A DNA stretch of 14,742 bases from Anaerolineae bacterium (GTDB taxonomy: Bacteria; Chloroflexota; Anaerolineae; Aggregatilineales; Aggregatilineaceae): NCBI GenBank assembly GCA_018056405.1, contig JAGPFT010000016.1, forward strand, positions 1 through 14,742. The letters run 5' to 3'. The translations under genes and the position numbers were made by a program. The notes under the pieces are model-generated. The model was given only the letters and a program-made list of their open reading frames with translations. It was not told where the DNA came from and searched no databases. This document shows, in pieces, positions 6,333 to 11,807 of the stretch (position 1 is the first letter of the stretch; each line of letters begins with the position of its first letter).

Positions 6333-7468
6333 TCTCTGGCTGCCTCCTCTTGGGTGCGGACGGTGCGCAGGTAGAACACGGCGAAGGCCAGCGAGATCAG
6401 CATGATGAAGCCGGCATAGGCCGCAGCCATGTGGGGGTTATTGAAGCCGCTATCGCCGGGGTCGTACCAGCGATAGGTCTCGTAGGCCAGCACAGTCAGC
6501 ACGCGCCCGCCGGTGATGGCCACCACCACCGCGAACACCTGGAAGGCCAGGATCGTGCGCAGAATGAGCGCCACCTGCAGGCTGGGCTTGAGCAGCGGCA
6601 GGATGATGTGGCGCAGGCGCTGCCACAAGCCAGCCCCGAACAGCTCGCCCGCCTCCAGATATTCGCGCGGGATAGCCTGCAAGCCCGACACGACAATGAC
6701 CATGACAATGGACGTGGCGCGCCAGATCTCAGCCAGCACAATCGCCACGATCATCCAGTGCTGGTTCTCCGCAGAGAGAAAGATATACGGCTGATCTATG
6801 ATTCCCAGCTTGGTGAGCAGCGTGTTCAAATAGCCACGCTGGGTGAAGATCGCCACCCAGACCAGGCCGGCGGCCAGGTCGGAGATACCCAGCGGGATGG
6901 CGTAAATGTACAGGAAAATGCTGTTGCCCCGCAGTTGGGATTGCAGCACCAGGGCCATGGTGATGGCCAGCACGAACTGGATCGGCAGGATGAGCACGAT
7001 CAGCAGCAGCGTGGTTCGCAGCGCCTCGCGGAAGCGGTAGTCATTGACCATGCGCTTGACATAATCAAGCGTCCACTCTTTCGCGCCCTCTCCGCTGACT
7101 ACGCGAGCCGTGTCTGACTCTGTCCGCGACTTGATGAACAGGTTCTTCTGGTGCACCCAACCCTCAACCGGCTCGCCGCTGACCGTTTCCGCAGCGATTT
7201 TGAACCAGTAGATCGAGCGCGTGCGCCCGTTGGGCAGCACCTCCTCGCGCTTGACGCGATCTATCACCGCCACCTCGACCTGCATTTCCAGGCGTCCGAG
7301 GACATCGGCTTTTTCTTCCGGCTCGCTGAGCACAGGTAGAATCTGGCTGTCGCGCACAAAAGCCAGTTGCAGCGAGCGCACCATCGGCCAGGCGAAGAAC
7401 ACGGCCAGGTAGATGAAGGAGGGCAAGATCAGCAGATACGGTGCAAGATTGGACTTGAGACTTTTCAT
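6329..7468 (-). CDS. sugar ABC transporter permease, MalF type, with an extra periplasmic loop domain
   Basis: This 379-aa inner-membrane protein pairs with the downstream MalG-type permease. TM1 is at about 11-33 (LLILPSFIYLAVFFAWPMV). A hydrophilic insertion of roughly 110 residues (about 39-150) then precedes the remaining membrane segments, which start RTTLLLIVLILPIQFVLAI (151-169). The coupling loop is recognisable as EYLEAGELFGAG...IILPLLKP (269-295), with glycine at the second alanine position of the usual EAA motif. Within the insertion, VEVAVIDR...IYWFKIAAETVSGEPVEGWVHQKNLF has the look of a bacterial SH3-like (SH3b) fold, ending in the typical G-W-V-H signature; that is an inference. 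E. coli MalF also carries a periplasmic insertion between early helices that contacts the binding protein. The gene follows the binding-protein gene after a stable hairpin. Confidence 0.93.
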   Translation of the reverse strand: MKSLKSNLAPYLLILPSFIYLAVFFAWPMVRSLQLAFVRDSQILPVLSEPEEKADVLGRLEMQVEVAVIDRVKREEVLPNGRTRSIYWFKIAAETVSGEPVEGWVHQKNLFIKSRTESDTARVVSGEGAKEWTLDYVKRMVNDYRFREALRTTLLLIVLILPIQFVLAITMALVLQSQLRGNSIFLYIYAIPLGISDLAAGLVWVAIFTQRGYLNTLLTKLGIIDQPYIFLSAENQHWMIVAIVLAEIWRATSIVMVIVVSGLQAIPREYLEAGELFGAGLWQRLRHIILPLLKPSLQVALILRTILAFQVFAVVVAITGGRVLTVLAYETYRWYDPGDSGFNNPHMAAAYAGFIMLISLAFAVFYLRTVRTQEEAARE

Positions 7469-7495
7469 AGTGCGCCGCCCTTCTGCTCTAGATGA

Positions 7496-7535
7496 TGACA
7501 GGGGGAAGAACCCCGTTGCGCCCTTCCCCCTGTCA
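7496..7535 (-). promoter_or_regulatory. intercistronic hairpin between binding-protein and permease genes
   Basis: TGACAGGGGGAAG (7496-7508) and CTTCCCCCTGTCA (7523-7535) form a perfect 13-bp stem with a 14-nt loop, 39 nt after the binding-protein stop and 27 nt before the permease start. No U-tract follows on the minus strand, so it does not look like a full terminator. By analogy with the malE-malF intergenic hairpins, it could protect the upstream message and allow more binding protein than permease. Confidence 0.7.
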
Positions 7536-7574
7536 AGGAACTCAGTTTACCCTATCACGCAAACGTAGCCAGAG

Positions 7575-8867
7575 CTACTGAAGCTGGCAGGCCCCTTCGC
7601 TAGGCGCATCGGGCGGCCAGCAAGGAGCGCCGGTTTCGTCCAGCAACGTTTGCAGGCTGGCGCCTTCCTCGTCGAGCACGGTCTGAATGTCTTCACCGTT
7701 CAGCACAATGCGCGTGAAGACATTGCGGAAGATCTCGTTGATCTCACCGCCGCGCGTGCCCAAGCCCACCGGCAGCAGCGCCGGCAGCGCATCGGGCGAG
7801 TTCGCTTGGGCCAACACAGCAGCCGCCTCGATGGCCACGCCCGCCGACAGGTTCGTCGTGTCAACGCCACTCACGACCGGGAAGAAGGCCAGGTCTTGCA
7901 GCACGCGGGCCTGCGTCTCCGGCAGGAGCAGGTACTTCAGCAGCGCCTCAGCCCCATCCGGGTTGGGGGCCGTGTAGGGGATGCCCAGACCCACCACCAC
8001 CGGCATGAAACCGAGACCCGCCGGGCCTGTCGGGGCCGGGAAGCCCACGAACTCTTCTGGCTTCTCGTTGAAGGCATTGATCAGGCGCGCCGTGTGGTCA
8101 AAAGCGACCAACACTTCGCCAGCGAGCAGCGGCTCCTGCATGAAATCGTAGGTGATGGACTGCGGATGGACATAGGGCCACAGGTCGGTCTTGAACCACT
8201 CCCACATGGCGGCAGCGTCAGCGTTCTTGAAGCCGGTCACCATGCCGCCGGTGAAGGACGGGTACAGGTAGCCCTGCAGGAAGCGGTGGAAGAGGCCGGC
8301 GACCGGCAACCCAAGCTGAGCTTCGCCGGTGGCGTCGTACATGTTCTTGGCCCAGGCCGCCAGTTGCTCCCAGGTCAGGGCGTTGATGTCTACGCCTTCC
8401 GGCAGGTACTGAAGGGCATCTACATGGGCGGCCATGATGTAGGTCGCCTGCGTCCAGGGGATGTAGTACTGGTAGTCCGCCGTGCCCAGCTTACCCAGCT
8501 CGACGAAGGCGGCGGGCAGCTCGTACTCGGCCTCGATCTCGGCCAGCAGGTCGGTCAGGTCGAAGAGCAGGTCTTCTTGCTGCAGCACCGGGAACGTGCC
8601 ATGCAGCGCACCCACCAGGTCCACTGTGCCGGACCCAGCTTCGGCTTCGGCCTTCAGCAGGTCAATCATCGAGCCTTCTTCGCTGGGCACAAAGTCCACT
8701 TCACCGAAGTCGGCCAGGATAACCCGCGCCTTGTCGGTTTCTTCGACAATGTTGAACTGCGTAGACATGAACGTGACCTTGCCATCCTGGGCGGAAACAC
8801 CCACCACGCCGGTCAGCAAGACCACCACTAGCAAAACCCCTAATACGCGAAACTTGTTACGAGCCAT
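7575..8867 (-). CDS. sugar ABC transporter substrate-binding protein
   Basis: This 430-aa exported protein captures the sugar for the downstream importer. The ATG at 8867-8865 follows AGGAG (8880-8876) with an 8-nt spacer. Residues 1-26 are a Sec signal peptide (MARNKFRVLGVLLVVVLLTG, cleavage predicted after VSA, before QDGK) with no lipobox cysteine. The mature protein has the family 1 binding-protein pattern: a beta-strand opening (KVTFMSTQFNIVEETDKARV), a hinge-like TADYQYYIPWTQATYIM, the central GLPVAGLFHRFLQGYLYPSFTGG and the late NPDGAEALLKYLLLPETQARV. The C-terminal tail contains two cysteines (APCW and GACQLQ) that could form a disulfide. It is the first transport gene after the LacI-type regulator, 106 nt downstream, with no separate promoter evident. 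The ligand cannot be read from sequence. Confidence 0.94.
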   Translation of the reverse strand: MARNKFRVLGVLLVVVLLTGVVGVSAQDGKVTFMSTQFNIVEETDKARVILADFGEVDFVPSEEGSMIDLLKAEAEAGSGTVDLVGALHGTFPVLQQEDLLFDLTDLLAEIEAEYELPAAFVELGKLGTADYQYYIPWTQATYIMAAHVDALQYLPEGVDINALTWEQLAAWAKNMYDATGEAQLGLPVAGLFHRFLQGYLYPSFTGGMVTGFKNADAAAMWEWFKTDLWPYVHPQSITYDFMQEPLLAGEVLVAFDHTARLINAFNEKPEEFVGFPAPTGPAGLGFMPVVVGLGIPYTAPNPDGAEALLKYLLLPETQARVLQDLAFFPVVSGVDTTNLSAGVAIEAAAVLAQANSPDALPALLPVGLGTRGGEINEIFRNVFTRIVLNGEDIQTVLDEEGASLQTLLDETGAPCWPPDAPSEGACQLQ

Positions 8868-8973
8868 GAGCTTCTCTCCTGTTTTCGGCTGTACATAACC
8901 ACTCTGCTACGCGATATGCTCCACGAGATTGAGACGGGTCCGGGTTCTCTGGTCACCTCCTTGACACAACTGC

Positions 8974-9990
8974 TTACCTGACGGGGGGGGCACCGCTGGA
9001 CTGTCGCACAATTAGCTCTGGAACCAGCAGCACGTGTGCCTCGTCCAGCGGCTCCTGACGGATAACACAGATCAACATGTCCAGTGCCCGCCGCCCGATG
9101 TCATAGATCGGCTGGCGGACCGTCGTCAGCGGCGGATCGGTAAAGGCCGCCGTGGGAATGTCGTCAAAACCGGCGACAGCCACATCGCGCCCCACCGCCA
9201 GCCCGCAGGCCCGGATCGCCTGCATGGCCCCGATGGCCATCGCGTCGTTACAGGCGACGATGGCCGTTGGGGGGGAGGGGAGATCGAGCAGGCACTGCGC
9301 CATCGTGCGCCCTCCCTCCTGCGTGAGGTCGGACTCGACGACGTACTGTTCGACGAGGGCGATGCCCGCTTCGTTCAGCGCCCGCTGATAGCCCTCAAAG
9401 CGCGCCGTAGTGAAGGCCAGCTTGCGCGGCGACAGAATCATGGCGATGCGCCGGTGCCCGCGCTCGATCAGGTGCCCGACCAGGTGATACACGCCAGTCG
9501 CCCCATCCACGTCAATGTACGGGTAGTCGTTGGCGTTCGAGCGCCCGAAAGCGACGAACGGGTGATGCGCCTCCTTCAGAAAGGCGATGCGCGGATCGTC
9601 CGCCAGCACGCGGGCGAGCACCACGCCATCAATGCGGCTGCTGGCGACCATGCGCCGGTAGGCGCTAAGTTCTTCTTCGCCCGGCTGCTGGGCCGAGAGC
9701 AACAGGTCATAGCCATATTCGGCGGCCTGGCGGCCCACGCCAGAGAGCAGCTCCATGAAGAACGGATCGGAAAAGTACGAGGTGAGCGGGATGACCATCC
9801 CGATGGTGTGCGTCTGCTTGCTGCGCAAATGGCGGGCAGCAAGGTTGGGCTGGTAGCCGAGGCGTTGGGCAATGGCTACGATGCGGCGGCGGGTGTCTTC
9901 GTTAACATCGGTGTACCCGGCCAGCGCCCGTGAGACTGTGGTGATCGAAAGGCCCGCTTCTTCAGCAATTGTTTTAAGTGTAACTTTCAT
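8974..9990 (-). CDS. LacI-family transcriptional repressor of the importer operon
   Basis: The 338-aa protein has the standard LacI layout: helix-turn-helix at residues 3-25 (VTLKTIAEEAGLSITTVSRALAG), hinge helix around NLAARHLRSKQ (49-59), and a periplasmic-binding-like effector domain (HTIGMVIPLTSYFSDPFFMELLSG, DGVVLARV, PYIDVDGATGVYHLVGHLIERGH, FEGYQRALNEAGI, PTAIVACNDAMAIGAMQA, VAGFDDIPTAAFTDPPLTTVRQP). I place the start at 9990, where MKVTLKTIAEE matches the family start. The in-frame extension to 10053 would translate both operators and the promoter's -10 box. A weak GGATGAG precedes 9990. The gene sits behind its own doubly operated promoter and leads directly into the binding-protein gene, so it most likely represses itself and the whole importer operon until a sugar ligand binds. 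Confidence 0.94.
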   Translation of the reverse strand: MKVTLKTIAEEAGLSITTVSRALAGYTDVNEDTRRRIVAIAQRLGYQPNLAARHLRSKQTHTIGMVIPLTSYFSDPFFMELLSGVGRQAAEYGYDLLLSAQQPGEEELSAYRRMVASSRIDGVVLARVLADDPRIAFLKEAHHPFVAFGRSNANDYPYIDVDGATGVYHLVGHLIERGHRRIAMILSPRKLAFTTARFEGYQRALNEAGIALVEQYVVESDLTQEGGRTMAQCLLDLPSPPTAIVACNDAMAIGAMQAIRACGLAVGRDVAVAGFDDIPTAAFTDPPLTTVRQPIYDIGRRALDMLICVIRQEPLDEAHVLLVPELIVRQSSGAPPVR

Positions 9991-9996
9991 CGTCTC

Positions 9997-10014
9997 ATCC
10001 AAAACGTTTTGGAT
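9997..10014. promoter_or_regulatory. LacI-family operator, downstream copy
   Basis: ATCCAAAACGTTTTGGAT is a perfect 18-bp palindrome with the central CG typical of LacI-family operators. It begins a few bases after the predicted transcription start (near 10018) and ends 6 bp before the repressor's start codon. Its centre is 34 bp from the centre of an identical copy upstream. Confidence 0.9.
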
Positions 10015-10024
10015 AGATACTCCT

Positions 10025-10053
10025 ACCATAATCCAAAACGTTTTGGATGTCAA
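10025..10053 (-). promoter_or_regulatory. sigma70-type promoter of the lacI-importer operon
   Basis: On the minus strand a perfect -35 TTGACA (10053-10048), a 17-bp spacer and a -10 TATGGT (10030-10025) form a good promoter. The spacer is occupied entirely by the upstream operator copy, so repressor binding would exclude RNA polymerase. The 21 bp upstream of the -35 box (10054-10074) are 86% A+T, unlike the GC-rich surroundings, and may act as an UP element. This is probably the sole promoter for repressor, binding protein, permeases, ATPase and glycosidase. Confidence 0.88.
10031..10048. promoter_or_regulatory. LacI-family operator, upstream copy within the promoter spacer
   Basis: This is an identical second ATCCAAAACGTTTTGGAT, covering all 17 spacer bases plus the last base of the -35 box. 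Two identical sites 34 bp apart (just over three helical turns) lie on nearly the same DNA face and could bind dimers cooperatively. No other copy was found in the window, so the phosphorylase and glycosyltransferase genes are not obviously under the same repressor. Confidence 0.9.
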
Positions 10054-10128
10054 TTCATTTAGTATTAAGATAAACGAACTTGCACTACAATTATCAATTC
10101 TTTCTCAATTATTCGGTCGCGCCCGCCC

Positions 10129-11373
10129 TCACGCCAACAGCGCCCGCAGCCTGGACTCCAGCACCTCATACGAGAAATGCGTTTGCCCCACCGCGTAGTT
10201 GTGCGCGACCAGGCGCGCCACTTCCGCCGGATCGTCGAGCAGGGCCAGCACGTCGCGCACCGTCTGCGGCGTCACTTCCTCACGAATCTCCACTGCGCGC
10301 ACGCCCGCCGGCTTGATGTCCGAGCGGTACGCGGTGTACGCATTGACGACCAGCGGCTTGCGGAAGTAGAGTGTCTCGATCAGCGCGTTGCCGAAGCCCT
10401 CATACGAACTGAGATAGGTCACGAAGTCGGCGTGCGGGTAGATGTCCCACAGCGTGTAGGTGCGCCGCCCGTCCTGCACGCCGCGCCGCTCCACGATGCG
10501 GTCGCCGATGAACAGGGCGCGAATGCCCGCCGTCTCCACCTGGCGCAGCAGCCAGTCGTAGTACGAGCCGGACTCATCGCCCGCGTAGCCGGTGACGACC
10601 AGGACGTAGCGGTGCCGGGGGTCGTGCGCGCTCAACTGGCGCACCAACTCGACCGCCCGCTCGATGTTCTTGCGGCGCACGATGCGCGTCGGCTGGAGGA
10701 TCAGCCGTTCGTCCGGGGCGATGCCCAGTTCGTCGCGCACAGTCAGCGCGTAGTCGTCCGGCGGCGGGGGCGGGTTGCGGAAGTCGAAGACATTGGGAAC
10801 ATAGGTTGCGCTCAGGCGGCGGCGCATGAATAGCTCGCGCTGCATGGCTGTGCTGATCACCACATGGCGCGTGGAAGTGCCCTCGGACGGGAAGGCGGTC
10901 AGCAGGATGTCGGGGATGCGGTTGACGATGAAGCGCTCGCGCTCCCAGTAGAAGTCGTGGTGGTGGCCGATGGTCGGGATGTGCGTCTCGCTGATAAAGT
11001 CGCGCAGGGCTACGCCCAGGGCGATCTGCATGGGGATGGCCTGGGCGTTCTGGGGGATGATCCCGTCCAGTTGGAAGCGATCCGCGAACTCGTAGAGCGT
11101 CGCCTTAAGCCGCCCCGCCGACTCCGCGATGCGCTGGTAGAGCGCCCGCGATTCCTCCGCGCCGCTGAAGGCTTCGTCGTGCAGGGCGATGGCTTCCGGG
11201 TGCTGGAAGTGGAAGGGCGGCGCTTCCAGGCCAGGCTGCGCGTACTCGCCCAACTCGCCCGCGCAGAAGTACGGCTCGTGGCCCAGCCGGCGCAGCACCT
11301 CCGCCCACTTGGTGATCTCCAGCGAAACGCCGTCCAGCCCGGCGATGCGTGTGGCGACGAATCCGATGCGCAT
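10129..11373 (-). CDS. GT-B glycosyltransferase, family GT4
   Basis: This 414-aa enzyme transfers a sugar from an activated (probably nucleotide) donor. It begins with the GT4 acceptor-side glycine-rich strand MRIGFVATRIAGLDGVSLEITKWAEVLRRLGH and carries a distinctive GHHHDFYWERERF (136-148). The donor domain shows the phosphate-binding basic cluster QPTRIVRRKNIERAV (227-241), LWDIYPHADFVTYLSSYEGFGN (309-329) and the EX7E motif (E325 and E333). The start at 11373 follows AGGAGC with a 7-nt spacer. The opening GxDGVSLE-K-WA and the HHHDFYWER segment resemble, from memory, mannosylglucosylglycerate-synthase-like GT4 enzymes; this assignment is tentative and sucrose- or mannosylfructose-type activities are alternatives. 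Neighbours on the same strand are a glycoside phosphorylase and a sugar importer operon, favouring small-glycoside metabolism over cell-wall work. No signal peptide or membrane segment is seen. Confidence 0.85.
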   Translation of the reverse strand: MRIGFVATRIAGLDGVSLEITKWAEVLRRLGHEPYFCAGELGEYAQPGLEAPPFHFQHPEAIALHDEAFSGAEESRALYQRIAESAGRLKATLYEFADRFQLDGIIPQNAQAIPMQIALGVALRDFISETHIPTIGHHHDFYWERERFIVNRIPDILLTAFPSEGTSTRHVVISTAMQRELFMRRRLSATYVPNVFDFRNPPPPPDDYALTVRDELGIAPDERLILQPTRIVRRKNIERAVELVRQLSAHDPRHRYVLVVTGYAGDESGSYYDWLLRQVETAGIRALFIGDRIVERRGVQDGRRTYTLWDIYPHADFVTYLSSYEGFGNALIETLYFRKPLVVNAYTAYRSDIKPAGVRAVEIREEVTPQTVRDVLALLDDPAEVARLVAHNYAVGQTHFSYEVLESRLRALLA

Positions 11374-11400
11374 GGGGAACGCTCCTGTGTGTGGTCGTCG

Positions 11401-11414
11401 GTGATCGGTGATCA
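11401..11414. repeat. left arm of a 14-bp inverted repeat (GTGATCGGTGATCA)
   Basis: GTGATCGGTGATCA is exactly complementary to 11794-11807, and the CAGTTTTC beyond it (11420-11427, after a 5-base insertion) also matches the partner. The pair brackets the hairpin-repeat block upstream of the glycosyltransferase. Confidence 0.65.
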
Positions 11415-11551
11415 GGCGTCAGTTTTCGGTTGTCAATATAGGATGCCGACGTAGCGTCCATAAACAACCCATTACCTGGGGAAAGTCAAGAATACTCGCT
11501 GAACGCCTCCCCCCTCAATCCCCCCTCCAGCCAGGCCAGAGGGGGGACTCT

Positions 11552-11598
11552 GGCTGGCCGCTCTCCCCTTCCCCTAGCTTGGCTGGGGGAAGGGGCCG
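11552..11598. repeat. 47-bp direct repeat, copy 1
   Basis: This is identical over 47 bp to 11690-11736 (offset 138 bp). It contains the hairpin CCCCTTCCCC/GGGGAAGGGG (11565-11574 with 11586-11595) around TAGCTTGGCT. Similarity extends more weakly to the left, where each copy is preceded by a C-run/G-run hairpin, so the true unit is about 138 bp. Confidence 0.8.
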
Positions 11599-11644
11599 AC
11601 AGGTGTTGAGCAAACGCGAAACCAAGCGAGAGTCTCACGTCTAG

Positions 11645-11684
11645 CCTCACCCCCCAGCCCCCTCTCCACTTGGTGGAGAGGGGG
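11645..11684. repeat. C/G-rich hairpin of the CCTCACCCC family
   Basis: The sequence opens CCTCACCCCCC (11645-11655) and contains a perfect 12-bp stem CCCCCTCTCCAC/GTGGAGAGGGGG (11658-11669 with 11673-11684, 3-nt loop). It nearly matches the first hairpin of the element at 2257-2353, differing mainly in the loop. Confidence 0.7.
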
Positions 11685-11689
11685 AGTCA

Positions 11690-11736
11690 GGCTGGCCGCT
11701 CTCCCCTTCCCCTAGCTTGGCTGGGGGAAGGGGCCG
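11690..11736. repeat. 47-bp direct repeat, copy 2
   Basis: This is the second perfect copy of the repeat at 11552-11598, immediately following the 11658-11684 hairpin. Perfect identity between copies implies recent duplication or gene conversion. Confidence 0.8.
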
Positions 11737-11793
11737 GGGGATAGGGGCCTCTTGTGGCCCCTTCCTCCTGCCCTCACCTGAGTCACTGAAAAC

Positions 11794-11807
11794 TGATCAC
11801 CGATCAC
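11794..11807. repeat. right arm of a 14-bp inverted repeat, overlapping the phosphorylase stop codon
   Basis: TGATCACCGATCAC is the reverse complement of 11401-11414. On the minus strand it supplies the last codons of the phosphorylase (part of the Ser codon, Asp, Arg) and its TGA stop, so the repeat appears to have formed the present C-terminus. Confidence 0.65.

Larger units (their letters stand above)
11374..11796. other. 423-bp intergenic region between phosphorylase and glycosyltransferase, repeat-filled
   Basis: No coding sequence is credible here. The region contains a 14-bp inverted repeat at its two ends (11401-11414 and 11794-11807), two copies of a 47-bp direct repeat (11552-11598 and 11690-11736), and several C/G-rich hairpins. 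A clear promoter for the glycosyltransferase was not found; the only TTGACA (11436-11431) lacks a matching -10 box. Confidence 0.65.

Noticed and set aside
8951..8961. Perfect Shine-Dalgarno-like AAGGAGGTGAC in the gap upstream of the binding-protein gene
   Set aside because: No start codon lies at suitable spacing. A similar sequence inside the end of the AraR-type regulator gene (about 740-750) shows it can occur without a start, so no small gene is called.
9991..10053. N-terminal extension of the LacI-family protein to a start at 10053
   Set aside because: The extra 21 residues would be translated from the promoter's -10 box and the two operators, and the family's helix-turn-helix starts normally at MKVTLKTI (9990).
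11408..11436. TTGACA (minus strand, 11436-11431) as a promoter for the glycosyltransferase
   Set aside because: At 17-bp spacing the -10 position reads GATCAC, only three matches, and the TTGACA is within repeat-derived sequence.
11641..11740. CRISPR array among the regularly placed C/G-rich repeats
   Set aside because: Only two exact copies exist, the intervening DNA is itself related repeat rather than unique spacers, and no cas gene is present.
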